A stretch of 64,000 nt of DNA from Stictocephala bisonia (GCA_035578905.1 JAQJVL010000303.1:744001-808000); one strand, 5' to 3'; counted from the first letter of the stretch, positions 1 through 12,704 are shown. Numbers and translations are program-made. Notes: generated by a model not told the origin, from the sequence alone.

Positions 1-627
1 TTCTCTGTGGCCTTATACAGATATTATTTTTACAAACAAATATTTTGATCCGATTCGTCGCTTTCAAACATGTTTTATATAAATTGCATTGATAACAGAA
101 GCAAATAGTAAGCTTGAAAAAAACCTTTGAACTTTATATTGATTTTATTTACTAAATATTCTTTGCATACTGCAAATAACCCATTTGCAATGTTTACAAG
201 AATCTGGGTTATTTTAAAAATGTTATTATTATATGCTTTTTTAAACTTTAACATCTAATATGTTATTTTAAAAACTATTGCTCTATGTAATATATGTTAA
301 TTTATCTGTTCCATCTTTTTACTCTGACAACTTTACCAATTTAGGAAACAAGCGTTGTACAAAGAACAGCAACCAAAACATTGACCTACCGCGAACACTG
401 AACATACATTGGGCAGAGACGTCGCTGTAGCAAGAGGGAGCCATATATTTAACAACTTCAATGTTTCAATAACACAACTGTAATTACTGTATAACCATGT
501 TAGATGCGCTTTAACTTAGTTAAAAAGTGTTGGTCAATTCTATTTAATACAGAAAACCCATTTAAAAAAAAAGATTATTTCAATGGTTTGAAAATGTAAC
601 AGTCCTGTTAGTCAAAGTTACCTTTCA
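1..627. other. No gene recognised
   Basis: AT-rich DNA without a supportable exon, repeat or RNA gene. It precedes the 89-bp array. Confidence 0.5.
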
Positions 628-2014
628 CGTAATGTTGAGGTGTGACGTAACTGTATCACGTAGCGGTAATGTAAATGAATGCAGTGACAGTACCTGGTGG
701 TACAGCCGACCTTCTATGTAATGTTGAGATGTGACGTAACTGTATCACGTAGCGGTAATGTAAATGAATGCAGTGACAGTACCTGGTGGTACAGCCGACC
801 TTCTATGTATTGTTGAGATGTGACGTAACTGTATCACGTAGCGGTAATGTAAATGAATGCAGTGACAGTCCTTGGTGGTACAGCCGACCTTCTATGTAAT
901 GTTGAGATGTGACGTAACTGTATCACGTAGCGGTAATGTAACTGAATGCAGTGACAGTACATGGTGGTACAGCCGACCTTCTATGTAATGTTGAGATGTG
1001 ACGTAACTGTATCACATAGCGGTAATGTAAATGAATGCAGTGACAGTACCTGGTGGTACAGCCGACCTTCTATGTATTGTTGAGATGTGACGTAATTGTA
1101 TCACATAGCGGTAATGTAAATGAATGCAGTGACAGTACCTGGTGGTACAGCCGACCTTCTATGTAATGTTGAGATGTGACGTAACTGTATCACATAGCGG
1201 TAATGTAAATGAATGCAGTGACAGTCCTTGGTGGTACAGCCGACCTTCTATGTAATGTTGAGATGTGACGTAACTGTATCACGTAGCGGTAATGTAAATG
1301 AATGCAGTGACAGTACCTGGTGGTACAGCCGACCTTCTATGTAATGTTGAGATGTGACGTAACTGTATCACATAGCGGTAATGTAAATGAATGCAGTGAC
1401 AGTACCTGGTGGTACAGCCGACCTTCTATGTATTGTTGAGATGTGACGTAATTGTATCACGTAGTGGTAATGTAAATGAATGCAGTGACAGTCCCTGGTG
1501 GTACAGCCGACGTCCTATGTATTGTTGAGATGTGACGTAACTGTATCACCTAGCGGTAATGTAAATGAATTGCAGTGACAGTACCTGGTGGTACAGCCGA
1601 CCTTCTATGTATTGTTGAGATGTGACGTAACTGTATCACGTAGCGGTAATGTAAATGAATGCAGTGACAGTCCTTGGTGGTACAGCCGACCTTTTATGTA
1701 ATGTCGATGTGTGACGTAACTGTGTCACATAGCGGTAATGTAAATGTTTGCAGTGACAGTCCTTGGTGGTACAGCCGACCTTTTATGTAATGTCGATGTG
1801 TGACGTAACTGTATCACATAGCGGTAATGTAAATGTTTGCAGTGACAGTCCTTGGTGGTGCAGCCGACCTTCTATGTAATGTTGAGATGTGACGTAACTG
1901 TATCACGTAGCGGTAATGTAAATGAATGCAGTGACAGTCCTTGGTGGTACAGCCGACCTTTTATGTAATGTCGATGTGTGACGTAACTGTATCACATAGC
2001 GGTAATGTAAATGT
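628..2014. repeat. 89-bp tandem array, about 15.5 copies
   Basis: Repeats start at about 631, 720, 809 and 898, giving an 89-bp period. Each unit carries TGACGTAACTGTATCAC, then AGCGGTAATGTAAATG, then CAGTGACAGT and TGGTGGTACAGCCGACC. Most copies are near-identical. Copies from about 1690 on form a sub-family with TCGATGTGTGACG in place of TTGAGATGTGACG, mostly with AAATGTTTGCAG, so the array has at least two homogenised blocks. The period is not a multiple of three and no reading frame runs through it. It lies upstream of the first kinase exon found. Confidence 0.95.
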
Positions 2015-2339
2015 CTCCAAGACTAATAGTTATGTTGTTTACTCCAAACCAGTAATCATTTGCTGTCGATAATGATTTCTCTGAACTAATTTTTAACAAC
2101 CAGAGGCAGGCATCATGTCGATATTAACTTAGTATCTCATCCCAAACTCACAGAACGAATGATAATAATGTTAACTCGACATCGCTCCCAGAGTTGTGTG
2201 GCCGAAGGAATATGTATTGTGATTATCGCATTAAATGGTTGAAATAATTAGTGTATTGACAGATCTTACCTGTGAGACGCCGCTACAACATTGTGCGTAT
2301 TTTAAGGCGAATAGGAATGATAACATGACCTGAGTAGTT

Positions 2340-2445
2340 TGGTTACTAATTAAGTTCGAAAGGGCCATTGATCAATAGCCCAATAGCCAGGACAACCAAG
2401 GGACCTACAGCTTTACGTGGAATCCAAACCACGTAGTACAATAAT
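2340..2445 (-). repeat. Fragment of interspersed repeat family R1
   Basis: The stretch containing CAATAGCCAG, GGGACCTACAGCTTTA and GTGGAATCC..ACCACGTAG recurs at about 12840-12915 and, inverted, at about 19400-19500 and 33530-33610. It is a short, truncated copy of a dispersed family with no coding potential that I can see. The strand is set relative to the copy at 33 kb. Confidence 0.7.
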
Positions 2446-2989
2446 AAATAATATTAAATTAAAATATAAAAATAAAACGCGTTTTTTTTAATAGTAAATC
2501 TCGGCTTACCGCGTTAATTTCCGCGCATTGCCCTGTTCCCCGCCGACGTAGCCGTGGTATACCTTTCCATTTAAAGGCTAAAGAAAGCCTCAAGAGCACG
2601 GGAGTGGACGTTTGTGAATGACGTAACTGGAATATATTGTTTCAGGCAGTCTTGAGATAGCTGTTGGAGAACGATGCGACCATTAATTACTGTAGCCTGA
2701 TTTTATTAATTTCATTCTCAGGTAGATAAGTTTTGTGAACGCTGTACCACATCCTGTAGGGACAATATCACCTACCACAGAGAAAAAGAAACAGTTCGCT
2801 TTCTTATGGCCGCAGCGAACGCCTCAGTAGCTGTTATAACTAGATTGAAACTGTCGATATTTTTATACATCTGTAGCAATAATTACTACGATTATTCTTG
2901 AGGATTTTGGGGGAATTAAGGAGGGACTGACAAGGGGCTGGGTCTGTCATCGCATGGGCAAAGTATGGTATATAAAAAGGGGGCCTTCC

Positions 2990-3290
2990 TCATTATAGCA
3001 GCCAGTCCAATTCGTTCAGTCACCCACAGGGACGCGGACAAAGTATCACAACGACAACCTGGACCATCTTTTAAAATCCAGTGAGAAAAAGGTGAGTCAA
3101 AGACAAAGTGACCCAAGACAAATTGAACCACTCAGGAATTTAGTCCAGTTTGTCCGTTCGCGAAGAGACAACCTGGGCCACCTTGGAATGTTGCATGCTG
3201 CGGACAAAGTGTCCCAACGTCAAACTGAACCTCTCCGGAATGTGGTCCAGGTTGTCTGTCAGGAAAATACAAACTGAACCATTTTAGGTT
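2990..3290. repeat. GACAAAGTG/CAACGACAA degenerate repeat, copy 1
   Basis: Units such as GCGGACAAAGTGTCCCAACG, AACCTGGGCCACCTTGGAAT and AATGTGGTCCAG recur here and again at about 4935-5165. Short open frames through it (for example 3092-3277) look like products of the repeat and not a gene, because the same DNA reads open in several frames and no protein family is recognisable. Confidence 0.75.
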
Positions 3291-3299
3291 TTGAATGTG

Positions 3300-4900
3300 A
3301 CTGTACAAACAACGTGATACATAAGGTATTCAAATAATAAATAAAATAACACAATAAATAAGTTAATATTCATTAATTTCCAATTAAACATTAACTTATT
3401 AAAAGAACATGTATATAATATTAAAGAAAATTTAGGCTAATAATACAATTATTTTTGGACGCTGTATAGGCTAGTATTTTTATTGTACATGATAACTTAT
3501 GCTATTTATAGTCAGGTACTATTCAAATGGGTATTGACTTTCATCTAACTCTAAATGTCATGGTTAAAGAAAGTAAACAGAATTAAAGTCTCTTATAGTA
3601 CGTGTTCATCATTTTCTAGAAATATCCAGCATTATGCTACAGGAAAATATATTTCTACTGGTTTTCGTTTTCTCTACTGTTTTATATTCTTCAAAGCTCT
3701 CTCTTTCGAGAGTGAGTAAAGTTTTCCAACTACAGCACATTAAGCCTAATGGGAATGTATAATAGGCGTCTTCAAAAAGAGAACAGCCGTAAAAGCGAAC
3801 AATCCTATAAGCGAACATGAGTATTATTTTATTGGATGACGGTGAGTGGCTCATACTCATCCATGTGTTGGTTCATACACTTGGTTCATCCATATTTATG
3901 TGAAGATGTGTTGATTTATAGAAATATATTTAGCAGGGTTAAATATGAAGTGTAACCCCTTTTAAAATTTGTTTTTTTTGCTGGTTTAGTTAGCTATAAA
4001 AGTTGTAAAATTCAGTATTTATTTAGAAACATATAACATTAATTTGTAAATTTATTTCCTTTTGTAGCTGTAAAACAATTAAAAAGCTAAAGTCTTAAGA
4101 AAAATATAGTTTTATTCAACATAGGATAAAATATAGTTTTCATAGGATAAAATATAGTTTTATTAAACATAGGATAACATCTACTTCACAATAATTAAAC
4201 GTATACCTAATTTTTTACAATATAAAACAAAATGTAACTAATATTGTTTTCAAAAATATTTATTTTTGAAACAAAATATTTAGTAGGTAACATTCCTTTT
4301 CACCCATATTTATTCTTGACGATCGGCGTCTTTAAATAAAATAAATAAAGAAACATAGTTTGCGTACGTAAATACACGTACGTACGCGTACAAACAATTT
4401 ACAACACGTTTGTTGTTTATGTTAAATGAAATGTAAATTATATTATCATTTTCAATGTTGGACATTAGGGATTTTTATAATTTCACCTAGCTTAAATTCA
4501 CCTGTTTGGGAAATACGCGGATAATCTGTATTCCACTTTTTAAAATAGATATCATTGTTTCACATAAAATTATTTAATATTAAAACATTAATATTAATAT
4601 GTTATTAATATTATTAATACAACTAAATAACTGTATTTCTATTAGAGATGTTACCAAAATAAACATATAAATATTATATTGTACGATAAGCAAACGTTTG
4701 CTGCTTTAATTTCAAAAACTATAAATAGTCAGTTATACATGAATGCACTTGTACTTAAATGAAAAATGTCATTATATAGCTTGTGATTTGTGATAATGAA
4801 TGTTTCATAAATGTGTACTACAAAAATTACAGTGCAAACTGTATAAATGGCATTAAAATGATTAAAAGATTTTCAACTTCAAAAACCAACCCCAGATTTA
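3300..4900. other. No gene recognised
   Basis: AT-rich. Includes a short CATAGGATAAAATATAGTTTTATT direct repetition near 4120-4180 and a small ACGTACG palindromic cluster at about 4365-4390. The 83-codon antisense frame at 3609-3860 shows no family features. Confidence 0.5.
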
Positions 4901-4934
4901 GTGTTATTACACTATACTCATAGGCAAAAACCAA

Positions 4935-5165
4935 AGCCCTTTGCGAGTGGCTCAGTTTGTCCTTGTGCGGTCTGATTTTAGCACATGGAGGACAAAGTGA
5001 CCCAACGACAACCTGTACCACTCAGGAATGTGGTCTACTTTGTCTGTTCACGAAAGGACAACCTGGGCCACCTTGGAATTTTGCACGGTGCGGACAAAGT
5101 GTCCCAACGACAATCTGCCCCCAAAAAACTGGCACAGTTTGTCGTTGGACACTTTGTCCCGTCCC
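4935..5165. repeat. GACAAAGTG/CAACGACAA degenerate repeat, copy 2
   Basis: This is the second copy of the 3.0-kb repeat, sharing the block GGACAACCTGGGCCACCTTG and the GCGGACAAAGTGTCCCAACG unit. Its right part (5093-5161) is an inverted repeat: GGACAAAGTGTCCCAACGAC pairs with GTCGTTGGACACTTTGTCC, so the RNA or single strand could fold into a hairpin of about 25 bp. Confidence 0.75.
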
Positions 5166-5301
5166 CCACCCACACACGAACGTCGTCGATGACCCGGTCA
5201 CCCTCCGATATTAATCGCTACCAAACTTAATGATTACCTGAAAATGTATAAATTATAACGTCTTTTTTAATTGATATATGTATCAAACGAACAAACAAGT
5301 T

Positions 5302-5673
5302 TCAATTGTCGTGTAACAATCCTGTGTTTTTGTCGATTTTACTAACAAACCACCCAGTGGCTAAGAAAGCTGTCTCATTTAATCGAGACCATAAACGTAC
5401 AACAGACTTGATGTTTGCTGAGTTACGGTAATCTGATACATATCTAATTATTCGATGGGTTTCCTCCGTCTCAAGTTGGTCAGTTGGGGTTGTGAAGGAA
5501 AGTGTTGGCGCCATCGTCATCCTTGGCGGTGCGATGTTATCTCTCGTGAAGTCACCGCCAATAACCTCGTCATCGGGTGGCCCGAGGCTTAAGCAATATG
5601 ATGTACGTACAAGTGCTGTAAACGTACATCTTTCCTGTTGAAGTTTACGTGTTTCACGGTACCATATGTTCAT
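5302..5673 (-). other. Unrecognised 123-codon open frame
   Basis: This is an uninterrupted minus-strand frame of 123 codons from ATG to stop in slightly GC-richer DNA than its surroundings. The predicted peptide is polar, with TEETHRIIRYVSDYRNSANI near residues 70-90. I see no signal peptide, membrane segment or family motif, and no clear splice sites. It could be an exon of an unannotated gene, a transposon relic or chance. No function is proposed. Confidence 0.2.
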
Positions 5674-6187
5674 ATTTTGTAGGGCAATATATTAGCTGAT
5701 GTTTTTGTTCTATTAGCGTATAAAATATATATAGCATACCTTTGGGGGTATGATTAAATATGTTTTTTTCCTGTTTGTATTACACTTACAAAAAAAAAAA
5801 AAAAAAAAACAACTGTTCCTTGTTGACACCAGTACACATATAGTGGGTATTGACCCACTCGCCCACCAATACACATAAACAGTACTGTAGTTGTATTGTC
5901 AAAATTTGAAAATAAAAGTTAAAAAAATAAAAATTGTTTTGTCAGTCCAACTACAAGAAGTACTCTTTAGATTACTGATATCGCTATCTTGAATCTCAGC
6001 TCTTGTTGACCCCCTCCCCCGTCCATACTAGACATTTTCGTTGGCAAACCTAACCGAACTAGCGGATTACTAATTGCTGTTTCTTGGTGAAATTTCTTTA
6101 AAGCTTTAAAGACATTCGAATTATAAAATTAGTGTCAAACTTCTTTAAGGTTACATTGCAGAAATATATTATTGTATTATTAATAAT

Positions 6188-6262
6188 AGGGAGAGGGAGG
6201 GGGGAGGAAGGGGGATAGATATGGGGAGAGAGAGAGGGAGGGAGGGGAGGGGGAGAGAGAGA
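6188..6262 (+). repeat. Purine (GA/G-rich) tract
   Basis: About 75 bases are almost pure purine on the + strand (runs of GGGG with GAGAGA), with only a few interrupting T bases near 6218-6220. Several G runs of four to six could support triplex or G-quadruplex structure. The reverse strand is a polypyrimidine tract. Confidence 0.85.
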
Positions 6263-7624
6263 ATTATTTTTGTTAGTTTTACAATAAAAAGTTTTTTTGT
6301 AGTGTTTATTAATTAATTTGCTCATTAAATTTGGCTGATATCCATTATCGACAGCAATTTGTTTGATAATGTTGATTTCTTCTTGGTAATCTTCTTCTGT
6401 AAGAGGTGTATTCAGTAGTCTATGAATTATACTGTGTAAGGCTGCTAATTTGTGTAATTACCTTGAGTTCTTTTTAAATTTAAGTAAACTTAGAGTACAT
6501 TTTTAATCCTGTAGGCAATTTGTTAAGTAATTTGGTAGATAAATATTAAACCTGTTTTTCAAAACGAGCCGATGAATGTGCTAGAATACTTAATGAATGT
6601 GACTGCGTGCTTTCAAGCATATGGTAGGTTGGTTGGTGAGAGCAGAGGAAAAAGATTGAAATTTTTCTTTAAAAATACGAACGGAAAAAAGATAAGAGAT
6701 GGTTCGCTTGAAATATGCCTCTGCAAGTTGATGCATATCTCATACCCATAATGATTCTTATAACTATTTTTAAGACAATCAATTTCTTCGTGTAAGAGCA
6801 TTCATAACCCCAAATAGGAAGACCGTAACACATATGGGGTACAAAACAACGATGATAACTAAGCAGCAACATTCTATTGTTAGATAAAAAGATGGTCTGC
6901 GAAAGAGGAATAAACTATATAATTTTTTTGATACGTTAATAATAATATATACTCCTTGAACTTAAGTTCAGTATCGATTACTAATCTCAGAAAATGACTG
7001 CGTCTCTCAAGAGATGGTGGTTAATTGTTTGAGCAACGTAGCTTGATTTGGAAAAAATAATTATACACATACAATTGGTTATTTTAAATTCCCCGCTTAT
7101 ATTTATATAGACACACTAATGTATTTATTTAGGTGGTAAAACTCCTACGAAGAAAGACGCCAAACGGTCTTATTTTTTCTTTTTTTTTATTTCTTTCCAG
7201 CGTTGCTTCATTATCCGCTAAAGTCTTGTTTGCTTTCATCAGATTATATGGTCCTATATTGCTTCGGTTTATCTAGCTCTGATTAAATTTTCCATATGTG
7301 TATTTTGCTTTTGAATGTGTCTTTGACTAGGATTCTTATTTTATGTTTGCTTTTTGAATGCTTTTTTGTGTTTGTATTACCCAGTTGGTTGTTATTTTTA
7401 GTGTTGTTGAGAGGGTTGTTATTTTTAGTGTATCTGTTTCGTCAGTCGTGTTGTGGGTAGTCTTTGTCTATGCCCGTACAATGTTGCCCTTCTTTTCCTT
7501 GTCTGTTTTAATATTTCAGTGTATTTCGGTTGTTTTTCGTTTGAAGTCTGTGTCCGTCCTCTGTTTTTCTCGACACGACTAATATATAAGTCTAGTATTC
7601 TACCGTGACTAAGAGACATGACTA

Positions 7625-8552
7625 AGTGACTTTAACGCTGGGGACTTGCGAAGACGTAGGACCAAGGTACTTTAGCGGTGGGGACTTAACGAAGATGTAG
7701 GACCAAGATACTTTAGCGGTGGGGACTTACGAAGATGTAGGACCAAGATACATTAGCGGTGGTGACTTACGAATACGTAGGACCAAGATACTTTAGCGGT
7801 GGGGACTTACGAAGATGTAGGACAAGGTACTTTAACGGTGGTGACTTACGAAGATGTAGAACCAAGATACTTTAGCGGTGGTGACTTACGAATACGTAGG
7901 ACCAAGGTACTTTAAACGGTGGAGACTTACGAAGATGTAGGACCAAGATACTTTAGCGGTGGGGAATTACGAAGATGTATGACCAAGGTACTTTAACGGT
8001 GGTGACTTACGAAGATGTAGGACCAAGGTACTTTAGCGGTGGTGACTTACGAATTCGTAGGACCAAGGTACTTTAACGGTGGTGACTTACAGATGTAGGA
8101 CCAAGATACTTTAACGGTGGGGACTTACGAAGATGTAGGACCAAGATACTTTAGCGGTGGGGACTCACGAAGATGTAGGACCAAGATACTTTAGCGGTGG
8201 GGACTTACGAAGATGTAGGACCAAGGTACTTTAACGGTGGGGACTTAAGAAGATGTAGGACCAAGATACTTTAGCGGTGGGCACTTACGAAGATGTAGGA
8301 CCAAGATACTTTAACGGTGGGGACTTACGAAGATGTAGGACCAAGATACTTTAACGGTGGGGACTTACGAAGATGTAGGACCAAGATACTTTAGCGGTGG
8401 GGACTTACGAAGATGTAGGACCAAGGTACTTTAACGGTGGGGACTTAAGAAGATGTAGGACCAAGATACTTTAGCGGTGGGCACTTACGAAGATGTAGGA
8501 CCAAGATACTTTAACGGTGGGGACTTACGAAGATGTAGGACCGAGATACTTT
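7625..8552. repeat. 40-bp tandem array with 200-bp higher-order repeat
   Basis: The unit is about TAGCGGTGGGGACTTACGAA followed by GATGTAGGACCAAGATACTT, 40 bp, in about 23 copies. Alternation of AGCGG/AACGG, AAGATA/AAGGTA and GGGGAC/GGGCAC distinguishes monomers. The block from 8221 repeats at 8421, exactly five monomers (200 bp), so unequal exchange has copied five-unit blocks. The array ends at CCGAGATACTTTTTT. Confidence 0.95.
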
Positions 8553-9745
8553 TTTATAGCTAGAATATTTTTTTAGTTTTAATGTATATTATCTATAACG
8601 TGTTTTCCCTGATAGCCATTAACGATAGAATTTGAATTCCTTCGGCATCAATTAGGCCTTCCAAATAGCCCGGCTTTCCTTTTAAGGTTTGATTATATGT
8701 AGAAGTTAGGTTTCACCGGCACACTTCGGCCATGTGTTCGTCGTGTATTGTTAATTATTTACTATATAACAGTTTTAATTCACCTGGTGACGTAATTGAT
8801 TGCCAAATCGCATTAAATTTAATTTACACAATTATAGAAAGTTTCACAAGGCAGAGTAAACACGTGCAATAGCTCCATATACATGAAGGTGCAGTTTCTG
8901 AGACTAAATAGTCGCTTGCCACTTGTGTAAAAAGCAGTTTGTATGAAAATGACATCGTTCAACGATGGTAAAAGACGCTCATATTTTCCACGCGTGGCTT
9001 TCGTTATTGTTTCGACAGTAGAAAGTTTTAGTTTCCTTCTATCTGTTTCGTTAATACTAGTGTATAATTCGAGTATTTTCTTTTTCAATTGAAATGTGAG
9101 GGATTTGTTTTGATTTTCTGTAAACAAAAATGCAACTTTGTACAGCTGTATTAAATGTGAATAACGAAACTATTTTATCAATAGTAGATATATATGCATT
9201 TCGTACTTGTATATCAAACCGTGAATATCTCAACTTTGGCATGTCCTTTATAGTTTCACAGGTATGCATTGGAATAGCTGTCTACTGTCGACATTTAGGT
9301 ATGGTAGTTTGCGATGGGTCAGTTAACAAAAATGTATACGCTGGTTGCCATGGACTATTATATCGCTAAAAACTACCTTAAGGTGCCCAGAAATGCTCTT
9401 CCGTTCTGTATTTAAGGATGCATAAGGTTTACAAACCTGTATTGCAGGACCACAAAAGCCTTTTCATGTTTTACGCTGATGTCATGCTGGATGTTTTTAT
9501 GATGCATAACAATAAGGTCCAGAAATGCAATAGTGTTTATGGTGGCCATTAACATTTATCATATTAAAAACAAAATGTACAAGATCCTTTAGAATTGTCT
9601 GGATCTGGTTCACAAAAACCAACAACCAGAACGATTGCTTAACACATGTAAGAAATGAGGGATAGATAAGTCACGTTTCAAGCGGATAAACTGAATATAC
9701 TGGGCTGGTTTGATCAACCACTTGTGTACGATGTCTGCTGATAAG
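8553..9745. other. Two unrecognised divergent open frames
   Basis: A 102-codon minus frame (8819-9127) and a 79-codon plus frame (9130-9369) lie back to back. Neither has motifs, splice logic or compositional support. The rest is featureless. I do not call a gene. Confidence 0.2.
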
Positions 9746-9749
9746 GTGA

Positions 9750-10335
9750 TAAATGATATGGTCGTTGTTACTACAATCGGCAGGCGTGAGGAATTAATCA
9801 CAAGCAGCGATAAATAGCGTCAGCTGGATGACATGGCAAGCCACAGTGGTGTGAGGTTGGCCAAGATCGATCATTACACAGTGTTTATGGTTACATTATG
9901 TCTTGTGTGATGTGGTCGCTGTTACTTCAATCGGAAGGCGTGAGGAATTAATCACAAGCAGCGATAAATAGCGTCAGCTGGATGACATGGCAAGCCACGG
10001 TGGTGTGAGGTTGGGCAAGTTCGATAATCACACAGTGTTTATGGTTACATTATGTCTTGTGTGATGTGGTCGTTGTTCGTCATTATGTCTTGTGTGATGT
10101 GGTCGCTGTTACTTCAATCGGAAGGCGTGAGGAATTAATCACAAGCAGCGATAAATAGCGTTAGCTGGATGACAAGGCAAGCCACGGTGGTGTGAGGTTG
10201 GGCAAGTTCGATAATCACACAGTGTTTATGGTTACATTATGTCTTGTGTGATGTGGTCGTTGTTACTTCAATCGGAAGGTGTGAGGAATTAATCACAAGC
10301 AGCGATAAATAGCGTCATTGCACAGTGTTTAATGC
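9750..10335. repeat. 154-bp tandem repeat, about 3.8 copies
   Basis: GTGAGGAATTAATCACAAGC recurs near 9786, 9940, 10127 and 10281. Spacings are 154, 187 and 154 bp. The 187-bp interval carries an extra 33 bp made of a repeated TTATGTCTTGTGTGATGTGG piece. No coding frame persists through the copies. Confidence 0.9.
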
Positions 10336-11319
10336 TAAGATAGGCCGTGGTCGTGCCTATATCGACCTACACCTTGGTTCAGTGCCTTCAGTCAATGGAC
10401 AGAAGTGTTACCACGAACAAAGAAAGTATTTTCCTTCCTGAAAATTTCAAGAGATTTGAAATTTGTACAACCATTCTTAAGGTACACACAGCAAAAATGT
10501 ATGCCATGCTCCGAATTCTGATGGGCATATATTTTCCAAAAGTAAGCCCATTTTTTTAATAAATAAAATAAAACTTGTTGTAAATTTAGAGAAAAACAAA
10601 CTTTGAATCATGTTTTTTAAGTATAGTGATCTCTGGGAATTCGTAGGATGAATAGTAAACAATGCAGAATGTTCTGAGATGTTATGGAGAGGCGTGTGGT
10701 GGACGTTACAACAGGTGGGTCGGTCAGACACAAGGCCACTTCCTTGTAACAACAATAACAATCCGGCCTACGAATATCAGTTATTACATGCTGGGGCAGC
10801 TTATTGACACTGTTTCTTTATTTACGGATTTTGGTTCAGCCCTTCTATTATTGTCGCATAGCTTGCACATTTCTTCTATGTTAAGTAGTTTAGTAAATAG
10901 TAACTATCTTGGCAGTCTTACATTTTTGCTAGGGATACTATCAACTTACGGCATTATCTAAATATATATTATATAAAACGACGTACTTCACACTTATCTT
11001 TGAAACTAATGAACATATTTTGTTAACATTTGGAAGGAAGTTAGCTTTTGTATTTTAGGAAACATCTAAGAAATGATTTATCAAAATTCTATTCCTTAGC
11101 GGTCGAAACTGCTCCTCAACGTTTCCTTTTTACCATAAAATTAATATTGGCATTAATTTAATTCAAACGGCTGATACAAAAACAATTAAACATAGGCCTA
11201 CTCAAAAGTTTGGCTAATTTGGTTTTCATTGAGGAACGTGTAAGGCCTATCACTGGTTATTCAATGTCATCTGTTTTCTCAAGAGAAGAAAATAAACCAT
11301 CGAAAGTAGTGGGAATCAT

Positions 11320-11580
11320 ATAACTACCGGATTCGCCGCCGTGCCTATCGGTTCGGAAATACCTGCACTTTCACTGCCTCCTGCGCTGGCACGGCACGGT
11401 ACAGCCGTTGCTGATCACCGCCAAACTGGGCATTCCGGATCTTTTCGATAACGGAAGTCCTTATGCGACGCGCCGCCGCGGGAAAGCGAGGTTATGTGCC
11501 ATATGTATATCCGGTAGGTGCTTTCAGAACCAGCTGGCGTGGCGGATCAGCTGATTGTAATTGTTGTTGACCTTCCGAAC
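11320..11580. other. CpG-rich patch in AT-rich DNA
   Basis: The stretch is much richer in G+C and in CpG than its surroundings (for example GCGACGCGCCGCCGCGGGAA around 11464). An inverted pair TACCGGAT ... ATCCGGTA sits near 11324 and 11510. I could not find a convincing exon in either strand. It may be a promoter or 5' exon region of the MLK gene, or an imported repeat. Confidence 0.35.
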
Positions 11581-12017
11581 AGCTGGGACAAATATTTGTG
11601 ATCACTTTAAACTGGTTCTTCTGAGGTTTGTGACAATATTCAGTTGCACATTTTTACATAACTCTTTTATTGTATAAAAAGTTATTTTGAAGGTAATGTT
11701 GGCGTCCGCTATTTCTTGTATGTTTATTAAATATTCTGCCATTTTAAGATGAAGAAAAAGTGATCAAAAAGCCCACTTTTCCCAAGACATTAACAAATGT
11801 ACCACGTTTAATTCCATCTGGGAGTATGGAGCTTTGCCTGACATTTGTTTGTACTCATTTGCAAAATTTATTTATAAGTTAAAAGAAAAAAAAAAACAAT
11901 CAGTTTTGTACCAGTTTTGAAACATTTTTATGAAGTGTCAACATTTATTGTGAATGAATGAATTATATCTGGGGATCTCAAGCTTGTTCATTTTAACCTG
12001 ATCGGATTAAACCATAG

Positions 12018-12248
12018 CAATGACTACAAATACACTAAGACGAAAAGTTCTTATGGGAATTTTTCAGACAAGCGGGAGGGAAGCTTACGCAAACAGCCGC
12101 TACGAGCGCTGCTCCGAAAGACAGGGAGCAGGTGGGCGAGCGCTCGTGCCTCCTAGTGGCCGTTTGCGTAAAGTCGAGTTTCTACCTGGACGACTGGTCT
12201 GAAATTTTAACATGGCTACTTTTCGTCTTAGTGTATTTGTAGTCATTG
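12018..12248. mobile_element. MITE with terminal inverted repeats and 7-bp target duplication
   Basis: The ends are CAATGACTACAAATACACTA and its inverse, with the inverted match running about 30 bp perfectly and more loosely to about 55 bp. ACCATAG occurs directly at 12011-12017 and again at 12249-12255, as expected of a target-site duplication. The 231-bp interior is GC-rich and encodes nothing recognisable. It is a non-autonomous DNA transposon. The superfamily is not assigned because a 7-bp duplication is not diagnostic. Confidence 0.85.
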
Positions 12249-12704
12249 ACCATAGAGATTTCTTTAATTTGATTGGAATTGAACAATGCAACTATTGTGG
12301 TTGGTCTTCAAGCAGTCTAGCATATTATTTAATATTTAGACTGTAAATTAATTTCCAACATGAAATTAGTTTTAATTTTTAGCTTTTGCTTCTTTGTGCA
12401 GTTTAAAAGCAACTACTGTACTAATACCATTTGTGATCATATTTGTTTTCCATGTAGAAAGTCCACTTGTAACTGGTAATATGTTTGGATTCTTGTATAT
12501 CAGACATATCGTATTTAGCATTTCTTACATTATTAAAATGAAATATTATAATTCCTTGAATCAATTTACATGTTAAAAATATGCTTAGGAAGTGGAAGGA
12601 CCTGATTTATACAGAGTGTGTTTTAAGCATCGATACATCCTAAGTCAGTCAACCCTTAACTTGTGTCCATAATTCATAACAAATTTGATTTTTGAGTATA
12701 CAGT

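Noticed and set aside
3092..3277. 61-codon open frame in the GACAAAGTG repeat
   Set aside because: The same repeat reads open in several frames here and at 4957-5230; no family signal, so it is a repeat by-product.
12020..12291. Overlapping sense and antisense open frames with shared TNTLRRKV peptides
   Set aside because: They are the inverted ends of a MITE read in both directions, not a gene pair.
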